From: Verrucomicrobiaceae bacterium
GTDB lineage: Bacteria > Verrucomicrobiota > Verrucomicrobiia > Verrucomicrobiales > Akkermansiaceae
Assembly: GCA_027485615.1 (NCBI GenBank)
Contig: JAIXQS010000167.1
Coordinates: 60,877-124,876 of the forward strand
DNA length: 64,000 nt
Direction: 5' to 3'
Shown: piece after piece, positions 10,135 to 20,200 of the stretch
Layout: every line of letters starts with the position of its first letter
Position numbering within the stretch: position 1 is the stretch's first letter
Position numbers and translations under genes: made by a program
The notes under the pieces: model-generated
Seen by the model: the letters and a program-made list of their open reading frames with translations, nothing else
What the model was told of the DNA's origin: nothing
Database searches by the model: none

Positions 10135-11238
10135 ATGAACGACACCATCCCACCGATCACAGCAACGACGCCACAGGTTCCGGCGAAACCGTTCCCGATC
10201 CTGATTATCGGTACCGGCGGCATCGTCAAAGACGCGCATCTTCCCGCCTACCGCATCGCCGGATTTCCGGTCTGGGGCATCTACAACCGCACCCGCACCA
10301 AGGCGGTGGCACTCGCCTCGGAGTATGGCATCCCGCATGTGTTTGATGATCTTGACACCGCCATCAGGGAAGCGCCGGCGGATGTGATCTTCGATTTGGC
10401 CCTCCCGGCGTCATTGTTCGCGGACGCGCTCCGCCGCCTGCCACACGGAGCGCATGTGTTGATTCAAAAGCCGATGGGCGAGGATCTGGCGCAGGCTCGC
10501 AAGATCCTGGAAGTTTGCCGCGAGCGTGGACTCCATGCCGCAATCAATTGCCAACTCCGTTTCTCTCCCTTTGTCGTCGCAGCGCGAAACATCATCGCCC
10601 ATGGGATGATCGGCGATCTCATCGACATGGAAATGCGACTCACCACCATGACACCGTGGAATTTGTTTCCTTTCCTCAACGCCTTGCCGCGCGTGGAGAT
10701 CGTCTATCACAGCGTCCATTACATTGATCTCATCCGCTCGTTTCTCGGGAATCCTGATAGTATCCATGCCCGCACCGTCTCGCATCCTCTGCATCCACAA
10801 CTTGCCACGGTAAGCAGCGCCATCTTGCTCGATTATCCAGATCCGGTGCGCGCCTCCATCACCACCAACCACCTCCACCGCTTCGGGCCGAAACATCAGG
10901 AAAGCTACCTAAAGTGGGAAGGCACGAAAGGCGCGATCAAGGCGCGGGTGGGGCTGCTGATGGACTACCCGCGAGGCGTGGGTGACCTTTTTGAATACTG
11001 CCTGCTGGATGATGATGGGAAACCTGGTCAGTGGCAAAGTGTCACCCTCGAAGGCTCATGGTTTCCAGAAGCGTTCATCGGCTCGATGGCCCAGGTTCAG
11101 TGTCACAAGGAAGGCACGCTCGCGCACATGCTCATCGACGTGTCGGATGTCATCCATACCATGGAAGCGGTGGAAGCCGCCTATGTCTCCTCCGCCCGCG
11201 GTGGCGTGAAGCTCTCCGAATTTTCCTCACCCTCATGA
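10135..11238 (+). CDS. Gfo/Idh/MocA-family oxidoreductase
   Basis: A NAD(P)-dependent dehydrogenase of the sugar/inositol family, 367 residues. The nucleotide-binding motif is GTGGIVKDAHLPAYR near the N-terminus, and the usual EKP signature appears as LIQKPMGE. The C-terminal alpha/beta domain includes YHSVHYIDLIRSFLG. The ATG at 10135 (MNDTIPPITATTP) was chosen because the next ATG upstream adds residues unlike the family. It is the first gene of the plus-strand operon; its stop overlaps the next start (ATGA). It probably oxidises a sugar or cyclic polyol; the substrate is unknown. Confidence 0.85.
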   Translation: MNDTIPPITATTPQVPAKPFPILIIGTGGIVKDAHLPAYRIAGFPVWGIYNRTRTKAVALASEYGIPHVFDDLDTAIREAPADVIFDLALPASLFADALRRLPHGAHVLIQKPMGEDLAQARKILEVCRERGLHAAINCQLRFSPFVVAARNIIAHGMIGDLIDMEMRLTTMTPWNLFPFLNALPRVEIVYHSVHYIDLIRSFLGNPDSIHARTVSHPLHPQLATVSSAILLDYPDPVRASITTNHLHRFGPKHQESYLKWEGTKGAIKARVGLLMDYPRGVGDLFEYCLLDDDGKPGQWQSVTLEGSWFPEAFIGSMAQVQCHKEGTLAHMLIDVSDVIHTMEAVEAAYVSSARGGVKLSEFSSPS

Positions 11239-12389
11239 TCACTCTCAAAGGAATCGCCTGGAACCACACCCGCGGCTTCGTCTCGTTGGTCGCCTGCGCG
11301 CAGCGCTTCGAAGAACTTCACCCGGGTGTCACCATCGTTTGGGAAAAACGCTCATTGCAAGCCTTCGCCGATGCCTCGCTCGCCGATCTCGCCGCCGCGT
11401 ATGACCTGATCATCATGGATCATCCGCACACCGCACTCGCGGTGACGGAAGGTTTGTTGCTGCCCTACGAAGACTGGGCTCCAGCGGGTTATCTGGCAGA
11501 CCAGGCCGCGAACTCCGTCGGCGGTTCGCATGAGAGTTATAACTTCCAAGGAAAACAGTGGACGCTCGCGAGTGACGCCGCCACGCCCATCTCCACCTAC
11601 CGGCCGGATCTGTTGGAAAAGCATGGACTGTCTCTTCCCGATACCTGGGACGACGTGCTGGATCTCGCAAAACGCGGCTTCGTCACCGTCTCCGCGTTCC
11701 CCATCGACATGCTGATGCACGGTTATACCTTCTGCGCCGCACTCGGACATGTGCCGTTTCAGGATGAGACCGGTATCGCGCCGGACGAAATTCTCGCCGC
11801 CGCTCTGGCAGAACTTCGCAAGCTGGCGGAACTCTGCGATCCCGCCTGCCTCGACCGCAATCCAATCCGCACCGCCGAGTGGATGTCACAAACGTCCGAC
11901 CCGCGCGCCGCTTATTGCCCGTTCGCCTACGGCTACTCGAACTACTCGCGCCCGCGCTATGCTCCATTTCTGCTCAAAGCAGGCGGCCTGGTGACCTTCC
12001 ATGGCAAGCGCCTTCGCTCCACCCTCGGTGGTGCCGGTATCGCGGTGTCTTCGGAAACGAAGCATCCGCGAGCCAGCATGGATTTCGCACTCTTCACCAC
12101 TTCACCCGAGACGCAAAAAGGCGTTTATTTCCAATCCGGCGGCCAACCCGGCCATCGAGCCGCCTGGACGGACGACGCAGTGAACGATGCGAGCAACGAC
12201 TTCTTCCGCAATACCCTTCAAACGCTAGACGAATCACTTCTCCGCCCGCAGTCACCCGGTTACATGGATTTCCAGGATGCCGCCACACCGGTGGCGCATG
12301 CCTGCGTCAAGGGCGACATCACACCTGCGAACGCCGCTGTGGAAATCAACCGGCTCTATCGAAATCATCTCACAGTCATCTATTCATGA
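11235..12389 (+). CDS. Solute-binding protein family 1 homologue without signal peptide
   Basis: The 384-residue sequence looks like an ABC sugar-binding protein (extracellular family 1): [73 protein letters not shown]. It starts [16 protein letters not shown], directly at the first beta strand, so there is no signal peptide or lipobox. No ABC permease or ATPase is nearby. The ATG overlaps the preceding stop and its own stop overlaps the next start, so it is firmly part of the operon. It probably works in the cytoplasm as a binding protein or recruited enzyme; that is inference. Confidence 0.75.
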   Translation: MITLKGIAWNHTRGFVSLVACAQRFEELHPGVTIVWEKRSLQAFADASLADLAAAYDLIIMDHPHTALAVTEGLLLPYEDWAPAGYLADQAANSVGGSHESYNFQGKQWTLASDAATPISTYRPDLLEKHGLSLPDTWDDVLDLAKRGFVTVSAFPIDMLMHGYTFCAALGHVPFQDETGIAPDEILAAALAELRKLAELCDPACLDRNPIRTAEWMSQTSDPRAAYCPFAYGYSNYSRPRYAPFLLKAGGLVTFHGKRLRSTLGGAGIAVSSETKHPRASMDFALFTTSPETQKGVYFQSGGQPGHRAAWTDDAVNDASNDFFRNTLQTLDESLLRPQSPGYMDFQDAATPVAHACVKGDITPANAAVEINRLYRNHLTVIYS

Positions 12390-13528
12390 AGCCGCTAGAA
12401 AATCTCGTCGTTCTCGACTTCTCCCAGTTCCTGGCAGGTCCGGCCGCCGCCATGCGCCTTGCCGACCTCGGCGCGCGCGTGATCAAGATCGAGCGCCCCG
12501 GCACTGGTGATATCTGTCGGCAATTATATATATCCAATCTCGGCATAGAGGGGGACAGCACGCTGTTTCACTCGATCAACCGCAACAAGCATGGCTACGC
12601 GGCCAACCTTAAGGATCCAGCCGATCTGGAAAAAATCCGGCGCCTCATCGCCAATGCGGATGTGCTGATCGAAAATTTTCGCCCCGGCGTGATGGACAAG
12701 CTCGGGCTGGGTTATGAAGCTATCCATACCATCAACCCGCGTCTCGTTTATGCCACCGTCACCGGTTACGGCAGCCAAGGTCCGTGGGTGGGAAAGCCCG
12801 GCCAGGATCTACTCGCCCAATCCATGTCCGGCCTGGCCTGGCTCGGTGGTGACGAAGGCGATGGCCCCGTCCCCATGGGACTCGCTGTTGCAGATCTAAC
12901 CGCAAGCGCCCATCTCGTACAGGGCATTCTCGCCTGCCTCGTGCGCCGTGGAGTCACCGCTGAAGGCGGACGTGTGGAGGTGAGTCTGCTAGAGTCCATT
13001 CTCGATCTCCAGTTCGAGGTCATCACCACCCACCTCAACGACGGCGGCAAAACTCCTCAGCGCAGCGCAGTCCACAACGCCCACGCCTATCTCGGCGCAC
13101 CCTACGGGATCTATGCCACTGCCGATGGTCACATCGCGCTGGCGATGGGATCAATACCCGTTCTGGGAGAGCTTCTGGATTGTCCTGCGCTGCTTGCCTA
13201 TCAGGAACGTCAGTCATGGTTCGACAAGCGCGATGAAATCAAATCCATACTCCGCGATCACCTCGCCACTCACACCACCGCCCACTGGCTTTCCAGCCTC
13301 GAACCCGCCGACATCTGGTGCGCCGATGTCCTGAGCTGGGAACGCCTCCGTCAAACCGAAGGCTACCGCGTGCTCGATATGGAACAGGATGTCGTCTGCC
13401 CTGCCGGCACGCCACTCAAGACCCTGCGCTGCCCGATCCGCATTGACGGTGCGATTTCAAAATCCCCTCTCGGTGCGCCCTCCATCGGCCAACATAACCC
13501 GGAAATTGAAGCAGAGTTTCACATTTGA
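12386..13528 (+). CDS. CoA transferase, CaiB/BaiF family (family III)
   Basis: Family III CoA transferases move CoA between acyl groups via an aspartyl intermediate. The 380-residue protein shows [41 protein letters not shown] and [20 protein letters not shown]; Asp141 in [11 protein letters not shown] corresponds to the catalytic aspartate of the family. The ATG at 12386 overlaps the previous stop. Together with MaoC it implies a CoA-thioester step, unexpected in a sugar-acid pathway. The donor and acceptor acids are unknown. Confidence 0.88.
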   Translation: MKPLENLVVLDFSQFLAGPAAAMRLADLGARVIKIERPGTGDICRQLYISNLGIEGDSTLFHSINRNKHGYAANLKDPADLEKIRRLIANADVLIENFRPGVMDKLGLGYEAIHTINPRLVYATVTGYGSQGPWVGKPGQDLLAQSMSGLAWLGGDEGDGPVPMGLAVADLTASAHLVQGILACLVRRGVTAEGGRVEVSLLESILDLQFEVITTHLNDGGKTPQRSAVHNAHAYLGAPYGIYATADGHIALAMGSIPVLGELLDCPALLAYQERQSWFDKRDEIKSILRDHLATHTTAHWLSSLEPADIWCADVLSWERLRQTEGYRVLDMEQDVVCPAGTPLKTLRCPIRIDGAISKSPLGAPSIGQHNPEIEAEFHI

Positions 13529-13541
13529 CCAAAACCCAACC

Positions 13542-14606
13542 ATGTCTTTCCCCATCATCGGAATCCTACTTCACGCTGTCGGCGCGCTCGCCGCAGGCAT
13601 TTGTTTCACACCGCAGCACAAAGTGCGGAACTGGACTTACGAATCATTCTGGTTCTGGATGAGTCTCAGTTCTTGGTTCCTTCTGCCCATCCTCGGCTCC
13701 CTGTTTTTCATCCCGGATCTGTCCGGAGTGCTCGCCGCCGCGCCGCGTGATGCGATGTGGAAATCACTCGGTTATGGTGCGGCATACGGCTTCGGCGGCA
13801 TGGCCTTCGGCTTCGCGATCCGCTACGTCGGCTACTCGCTCACCTACGCCCTGGCAGTCGGCCTATCCGCCGTGCTCGGGTTTTTCCTGACTCCGCTCAT
13901 TCAGGGCACACTTGGGGAAATCACCTCCAGCGCAGGTGGTAACGCCGTCCTAACAGGAGTGGCCGTTGGTTTCGTCGGCATCATCCTCTGCGGTCTTGCC
14001 GGACGCCGCAAGGAAGTGGAGGCGAAGGCCTCCGGCAGCGACCGTGACAGCACCTTCAATCCCGCCATCGGCATCCCACTCTGCATTCTAGCCGGAGTTC
14101 TATCCGCACTCTACAGCCTCGCGCTCGGCTCGGCCGATCCCATCGCCGAGATCGCCCTTGGAAAAGGTGCCAATCCTGAACTCGTGATGAACGTACGGTT
14201 TCTCTTCGCCAGCACTGGAGCATTCCTCAGCACTCTCCCGATCACTCTCTGGCAGCTTTCGAAGAAAGGCAGCCTGAGCGAACTCGCCGGAGCAGGCGCC
14301 CACGGCATGCCGGCCTCGCCCATGAATATCTTTTGGGGCTGCCTCGCCGGACTGCTCTGGTATCTCCAGTTCATTTTCTACGGCATGGGCCACAACCGCA
14401 TGGACACGCTCGGCGTCGCCAGTTGGCCGCTGCACATGATCATGCTCATTCTTTTCAGCACGCTCGTCGCCATCATACGCCGCGAGTGGACGGATTGCCT
14501 GCCGGGCACCAAGCGCTTCATCAGCATCGCCATCGGCATCCTGGTGCTCGCCGTGCTCGTCATCGGATACGGCAATCATCTCAATCAAGCACTCCCATCC
14601 CATTGA
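13542..14606 (+). CDS. RhaT-like sugar/proton symporter
   Basis: A 354-residue inner-membrane permease of the L-rhamnose-proton symporter (RhaT) family in the drug/metabolite transporter superfamily, with about ten membrane segments. Typical parts are HAVGALAAGICFTPQHKVRN at the N-terminus, the glycine-rich YGFGGMAFGFAIRYVGYSLT and LWYLQFIFYGMGHNRM. The start at 13542 lies 13 bases after the CoA-transferase stop. Its presence suggests that the operon's substrate is a 6-deoxy sugar or similar monosaccharide, and that import does not use the solute-binding homologue upstream. Confidence 0.85.
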   Translation: MSFPIIGILLHAVGALAAGICFTPQHKVRNWTYESFWFWMSLSSWFLLPILGSLFFIPDLSGVLAAAPRDAMWKSLGYGAAYGFGGMAFGFAIRYVGYSLTYALAVGLSAVLGFFLTPLIQGTLGEITSSAGGNAVLTGVAVGFVGIILCGLAGRRKEVEAKASGSDRDSTFNPAIGIPLCILAGVLSALYSLALGSADPIAEIALGKGANPELVMNVRFLFASTGAFLSTLPITLWQLSKKGSLSELAGAGAHGMPASPMNIFWGCLAGLLWYLQFIFYGMGHNRMDTLGVASWPLHMIMLILFSTLVAIIRREWTDCLPGTKRFISIAIGILVLAVLVIGYGNHLNQALPSH

Positions 14607-14611
14607 AAGCC

Positions 14612-15460
14612 ATGGATCGCATTGACACCCACCTGCATCTGATCCATCCGAATCGCTTCGCCTACGATTGGACCGCGGCCATTCCGACCCTGGCCGGACG
14701 GGAGTTTTCGTTGGATGACTACCATCATGCGGCGGAAGGAGTCGGCATCACCGAGTCCATCTTCATCGAAGTGGATGTGGCGGAAAAAGATCTGGTCTCC
14801 GAAGCGGCCTGGTTCTGCCAAATCGCCGAGGATCCCGCCAACCGCTTGTGCGGCGTGATCGCCGCTTGCCGCCCGGAGAATCGGGATTTCGAGCGGCAGT
14901 TGGAAATCCTATCCCATCCGCGATTGTCAGGCTTCCGCCGCGTGCTCCACACCCAAGCGGACGATCTCTCCACCACGGCGCTCTTCCGGGAAAACGTCGC
15001 ACGCATCGGCAAGACCGGCCTAACATTCGACCTCTGCCTTCTGCCGCGCCAGCTTGCCGCCGGTGCCGCTCTCGCCGACGCCTGCCCGGACACCCGTTTC
15101 ATCCTCGACCACTGCGGCGTGCCGGACATCGCATCGGGAGACCTCTCCTTCTGGAAATCACAACTCCAGGAAATCTCCCGCCGCCCGAATGTCTCCTGCA
15201 AGATCTCCGGCATCATCGCCTACGCCGCAGGCGAGATCACCGCTGACACCCTGCACCCCGTTCTCGAACACGCCATCGACTGCTTCGGCTGGGATCGCGT
15301 CCTCTGGGGCAGCGACTGGCCCGTTTGCAACCTTACCCGCGATTTGGCCACATGGTCGCGACTGCTTGACGATTCCCTTGCGGATTGCTCCGGGGACGAA
15401 CTCGCCCGTCTTTACCACCGCAACGCCCGCCTCATCTATCAACTTAAACCGTTTCCCTAA
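14612..15460 (+). CDS. Amidohydrolase family protein (sugar lactonase, L-fuconolactonase-like)
   Basis: This 282-residue TIM-barrel hydrolase begins with the metal-binding motif DTHLHL (residues 5-10). Further motifs are FILDHCGVPD, CKISGI and WGSDWPVCNL, all typical of the COG3618 group that includes L-fuconolactonase and related sugar-acid lactonases. The ATG at 14612 is 5 bases after the permease stop. The likely role is opening of a sugar 1,5- or 1,4-lactone to the acid, after a dehydrogenase step such as that of the Gfo/Idh protein. Confidence 0.85.
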   Translation: MDRIDTHLHLIHPNRFAYDWTAAIPTLAGREFSLDDYHHAAEGVGITESIFIEVDVAEKDLVSEAAWFCQIAEDPANRLCGVIAACRPENRDFERQLEILSHPRLSGFRRVLHTQADDLSTTALFRENVARIGKTGLTFDLCLLPRQLAAGAALADACPDTRFILDHCGVPDIASGDLSFWKSQLQEISRRPNVSCKISGIIAYAAGEITADTLHPVLEHAIDCFGWDRVLWGSDWPVCNLTRDLATWSRLLDDSLADCSGDELARLYHRNARLIYQLKPFP

Positions 15461-15464
15461 GATC

Positions 15465-16229
15465 ATGTCCGCCACATCCGTAACTCGTCATGCCCTAGTG
15501 ACCGGCGCAGGCTCCGGCATCGGTCGCGCCATCGCCCTGCGCCTCGGTGCTTCCGGAGCGCACGTCCACGTTCTGGAACTCCGGGCAGAGCCCGGTGAGG
15601 AAACCGCCCAGCTCATCCGCGGGAATGGCGGCACCGCCTCCGTCATATGCGCGGATGTGGCCGATACCGCATCCATGAAGCAAGCTTTCGCCGGGCTGGA
15701 AAGGCTCGACATCCTAGTCAACAATGCCGGCATCGCCCACATAGGCAATGTGCTCGAAACCTCGCCCGAAGACCTTGACCAACTTTACCAAGTCAACATC
15801 CGCGGCGTCTATCACTGCCTTAACTTCGGCGTCCGTAAAATGATCGCGAACGGCGGCGGCAGCATCGTCAATCTCGCCTCCATCGCCTCCAAGGTCGGTA
15901 TCCCGGATCGCTTCGCCTACAGCATGACCAAGGGCGCGGTACTCACCATGACCCTCTCGGTCGCCCGCGATTTCGTGGACCAGGGCATCCGCTGCAATTG
16001 CATCTGCCCTGCCCGCGTCCACACCCCCTTCGTTGATGGCTTCATCGCACGAAACTACCCTGGCCGAGAGGAAGAGATGTTTTCTAAACTCTCCGCCTCA
16101 CAACCGATCGGACGCATGGGCACGCCCGATGAGGTCGCCGCGCTCGCCGCTTTCCTTTGCTCTCCCGATGCCTCATTCATTACCGGTTCCGCCTACGATC
16201 TCGACGGCGGCTTCACCCTTCTTCGTTAG
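15465..16229 (+). CDS. Short-chain dehydrogenase/reductase (sugar-acid dehydrogenase-like)
   Basis: A classical 254-residue SDR: nucleotide motif TGAGSGIG, NNAG in DILVNNAGIAHIG, the catalytic serine region SIVNLASIASKVG and Tyr-Lys in YSMTKG. The C-terminal SAYDLDGGFTLLR is usual. It starts 4 bases after the lactonase stop. In known non-phosphorylating L-fucose pathways an SDR oxidises 2-keto-3-deoxy-L-fuconate, and the partner genes here agree with that role. The exact substrate is not shown by sequence. Confidence 0.9.
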   Translation: MSATSVTRHALVTGAGSGIGRAIALRLGASGAHVHVLELRAEPGEETAQLIRGNGGTASVICADVADTASMKQAFAGLERLDILVNNAGIAHIGNVLETSPEDLDQLYQVNIRGVYHCLNFGVRKMIANGGGSIVNLASIASKVGIPDRFAYSMTKGAVLTMTLSVARDFVDQGIRCNCICPARVHTPFVDGFIARNYPGREEEMFSKLSASQPIGRMGTPDEVAALAAFLCSPDASFITGSAYDLDGGFTLLR

Positions 16230-16251
16230 CTCACATCTCGATCATACAACC

Positions 16252-17106
16252 ATGAAACTCATCCGCTTTGGCCCATCCGGTCACGAAAAAACAGGTATCA
16301 TCCTCGCCGATGACCGCCGCATCGATGTCTCCTCCGCATTCGCCGAATTCGACGAGACTTTCTTCCACACCGACGGCCTCGCGCGCCTCGCCGCCTGGTT
16401 GGAGGCAAACGCAGCCACCGCCCCGGAAGTCCCCGCCGAAGCCCGCCTCGGATCACCCATCGCCCGCCCTAGCAAGATCATCTGCATCGGCCTCAACTAC
16501 CGCGACCACGCCGCAGAATCCGGCATGGCCGAGCCCGCTGAACCCGTCGTTTTCTTCAAGGCCACCACCGCCCTGACAGGGCCCGACGACGGACTCACCA
16601 TTCCGCGCGGTTCCGGAAAAACTGATTGGGAGGTGGAACTCGGTGTGGTCATCGGAAAAACCGCCAAGCATGTCAGCTATGAGAACGCCCTTTCGCATGT
16701 CGCCGGATACGTCCTGCACAACGACTACAGCGAACGCGCGTGGCAGCTCGAACGCGGCGGCCAATGGGTCAAAGGCAAAAGCGCGGACACCTTCGCCCCG
16801 CTCGGACCCTTCCTCGCCACCGCCGATGAGATCGCAGACCCCCACAACCTGCGCCTTTGGCTGACGGTGAACGGCGAGATCATGCAGGACGGCAGCACCG
16901 CGAACCTCATTTTTGACATCCCTCACATCGTCAGCTACCTCAGCGGCTTTATGACCCTGCTTCCCGGAGATGTCATTTCCACCGGCACCCCGGCCGGTGT
17001 CGGCCTCGGCTTTACCCCCCCGCGCTACCTCATTCCTGGCGACGTGATCGAACTCGGCATCGACGGCCTCGGCAGGCAACGACAGGTCGCCAGCGCAGAA
17101 TCCTGA
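16252..17106 (+). CDS. Fumarylacetoacetate hydrolase family protein
   Basis: The 284-residue protein has the FAH fold: IICIGLNYRDHAAESG, the metal-binding acidic residues in KTDWEVELGVVIGK, then YVLHNDYSERAWQ and VISTGTPAGVGLG. Family members cleave C-C bonds in beta-diketo acids; one branch hydrolyses 2,4-diketo-3-deoxy-L-fuconate to pyruvate and lactate, fitting the SDR just upstream (22-base gap). It is the last gene of the operon. A 7-bp hairpin at 17192-17212 lies 85 bases after its stop but lacks a T run. Confidence 0.88.
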   Translation: MKLIRFGPSGHEKTGIILADDRRIDVSSAFAEFDETFFHTDGLARLAAWLEANAATAPEVPAEARLGSPIARPSKIICIGLNYRDHAAESGMAEPAEPVVFFKATTALTGPDDGLTIPRGSGKTDWEVELGVVIGKTAKHVSYENALSHVAGYVLHNDYSERAWQLERGGQWVKGKSADTFAPLGPFLATADEIADPHNLRLWLTVNGEIMQDGSTANLIFDIPHIVSYLSGFMTLLPGDVISTGTPAGVGLGFTPPRYLIPGDVIELGIDGLGRQRQVASAES

Positions 17107-17191
17107 GTCCATCGGACATTCAACGCAAGGCACGAGTCTGGGTTGAATCGTGGTTCAGGAAAGGAAGGTAGAGGCTGGCGGAAGGGATTTC

Positions 17192-17212
17192 CTGCCGATA
17201 GAACTTCGGCAG
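17192..17212. other. Inverted repeat after the catabolic operon
   Basis: CTGCCGA (17192-17198) and TCGGCAG (17206-17212) form a perfect 7-bp stem with a 7-base loop between the FAH gene and the cytochrome gene. No T tract follows. It could be a weak terminator or an operator for the downstream gene. Confidence 0.3.
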
Positions 17213-17234
17213 TCGAAACGTATCTCGAAGTTTA

Positions 17235-20200
17235 TTGAAAACTGCTCCTAGCATCCTTGCTCTGATATCCTTCGCGCCGATTTCCCACGCTGCGGAGAAG
17301 ATCTCCTACGCACGCGAGATCCTGCCCATCCTTTCGGAAAACTGCCTCTACTGCCACGGCCCGGACAAGGAGCACCGCAAGGAAGACCTCCGCCTGGATG
17401 TCCGCGCGGATGCGATCGAGGCCTTCGCATGGGATCCGGAAAACCCTCCCGAATCCGAGGCGCTGATCCGCATCTTTTCCGACGACAAGGACGAGGTCAT
17501 GCCGCCGCCGGAATCCCACCGCAGCCTCACCGCGCAGCAAAAGGAGCTGATCAAAAAATGGGTCGAACAAGGCGCGGAATACGAAACCCACTGGGCCTTC
17601 GTCGCGCCACCGAAGGAAATCCCCGTTCCCGGAACAACAGTCAAGACATGGGCGAAAACACCCATCGACTCTTTCATCCTCGCCCGGCTCGAAAAGGAAA
17701 AGCTCACGCCCAGCCCGCCCGCCGCGCCGGAGCGTTGGTTGCGCCGCGTCACCTTCGATCTAACAGGTCTGCCTCCGACGCAGGCGGAGATCGACGCATT
17801 TCTAACAGATCCATCCGCCCGCGAAGCCGTCGTCGACCGCCTGCTCGCCTCGCCACGTTTCGGCGAACGCATGGCCACCCCATGGCTCGATGTCGCGCGC
17901 TACGCGGATTCCTTCGGATACCAGGCCGACATCCAGACGGAGGCGTGGCCATTCCGCGATTGGGTGATCCGGGCTTTCAACGACAACCTGCCGCTCGACC
18001 AGTTCATCACCCAGCAGCTCGCAGGCGACCTGCTGCCGGATGCCACGCGCGACCAGAAACTCGCCACCACCTTCAACCGCATCCACCGCAAGACGAACGA
18101 GGGCGGCTCCGTGGATGAGGAGTTTCGCCAGGAGGGCATTTCCGACCGCATCCATACCACCGGCACCGCGTTCATGGCGCTGACCTTTGAGTGCGCCCGA
18201 TGCCACGATCACAAATACGATCCGATCACCGCGAAGGACTACTACTCCTTCGGCGCGTTCTTCAATAGCATCCCCGAGGCCGGCCTCATCCAAGGTGGCG
18301 CAAGCCGTGGCGGAGTTTTGCCCCAGCCCGCACTTCTTCTGCCCACCGAAGAGCAGGAAAAAAACCTCACCCGCCTCCAATCCGAAATCACCGCCTCCGA
18401 GACCGCGCTTTCGAAGTTCATCACATCCGCCGAGCCCGAATTCCAAGCATGGCTCGCATCGGAAAAGCAATTTCCCGCACCCGATCTCGCCGCGCGTTTC
18501 CTCTTCGATGAAGCCAAAGGCAATGAGTTGAAAAACGAGATCGACCCGAAGCAGCCCGCCAAGGCCGGCGGCAACAAGCTCGCTCCCGGGAAATCCGGCA
18601 ACGGCATCCTCGCCGACGGCGACAGCGCCACTGTGCTGCCCTCCCTCGGCATCGCCCACGCGGATCAACCCGTCTCGTTCTCCCTCTGGGTCAAGCCCGC
18701 CGAAGATCACAAACGCGCGGTGATTTTCTCGAACACATCCTCGTTTGATCTCCCGTTTTCCGGTTACGAACTCCTCCTCTTGGATGGCCACATCACCTGG
18801 ACACTCACCCGCGAACTGCCCGGCTGTGCCGCCTCCGTTGCCACGGAAACGAAAATCCCCACGAGCGAGTGGACGCACATCACCGTCACCAACGACGGCT
18901 CCCGCAAAGCAGCCGGGCTGAAAATTTTCCTCAATGGAAAACCCGCAGCGACCACCATCGCCTGTGACAACCTCACGCGTGATTTCCTAGTCGGAAATTC
19001 CCTCAACTTCCTCGCGCGAGGGCGCGACATCGGTCTGCGCGGTGGCATGCTGGATGACGTTTACATCCACACCCGCGCCATCTCCGCCGCCGAGGCCGCA
19101 GCCATATATTCAGGGAATGCTCTCTCCGAAATCACCGACCGCGCCCTCCTCCGCGAATACTATTTCTCCGCAGTGAACGGCACCGCCAGGGAGCTTTCCA
19201 AAAAGGTAAACGCCGCCCGTACCGCCTACCGCACCGAGCAGGACAAGGTCCGCGAGATCGTCACCATGCGCGAAACCGAAATCCCGCGCCCCGCTTACAT
19301 CCTAGCCCGCGGCGATTACACCCAGCCCACCGAAAAAGTGGAGCGCGAAACCCCGGCTTGGCTCCCACCGTTTCCCACCGACCAGCCGCGCAACCGCCTC
19401 GGCTTCGCGAGATGGCTGACCGCGCCCGACCACCCGCTAACCGCCCGCGTGATGGTGAACCGCATCTGGCAGGAAATTTTCGGCACCGGCATCGTAGAGA
19501 CCTCGGACAATTTCGGTCTGCAAGGCGCGCAGCCTTCTCATCCCGAGCTGTTAGATTGGCTCGCCCGCGATCTCATGAACCACGGCTGGGATCACAAGCG
19601 TGCCGTCAAGCAGATGGTTCTCTCCGCCACCTACGGCCAGGATTCGAAAGCCACTCCCGAACTCCGCGAACACGACCCTGCCAACACCCTCCTCGCGCGC
19701 GGCCCTTCCCGCCGGCTCTCCGCAGAAATGCTCCGCGATAGCGCCCTCGCCCTCTCCGGCCTGCTCGCTGAAACGATCGGAGGCCAGCCGGTCCATCCTT
19801 ACCAAGCACCCGGCTCGATGTGGAAGGAGATCAACAATTTCCTCCCCGAATACAAGCCCGACAAGGGCGAGGGGCTCTACCGCCGCTCTCTCTACACCTT
19901 CTGGCGGCGCACCACCACCCCGCCGAACATGACCCTCTTCGACACCGGCACCCGCGAGGTCTGCTCGACCCGCCGCACCGTCACCAACACCCCCCTCCAA
20001 GCCCTCGTCATGCTCAACGATCCGCAGTTCGTGGAAGCCGCCCGCAAGCTTGCCGAGCGCATCATGAAAGAAGGCGGAGCCACCGACGAGACCCGCGTGA
20101 AATGGGCCTATCGCCACGTGATCGGCACCGCGCCCAGCTCCGGGCAAATTCCCATTTTGCTCGAACTCACCACCCAGCAGCGCGGCTTCTTCACCTCGAA

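Noticed and set aside
11879..12385. Upstream extension of the CoA-transferase frame
   Set aside because: It overlaps the solute-binding gene in another frame; the coupled ATG at 12386 begins the family's N-terminus exactly.
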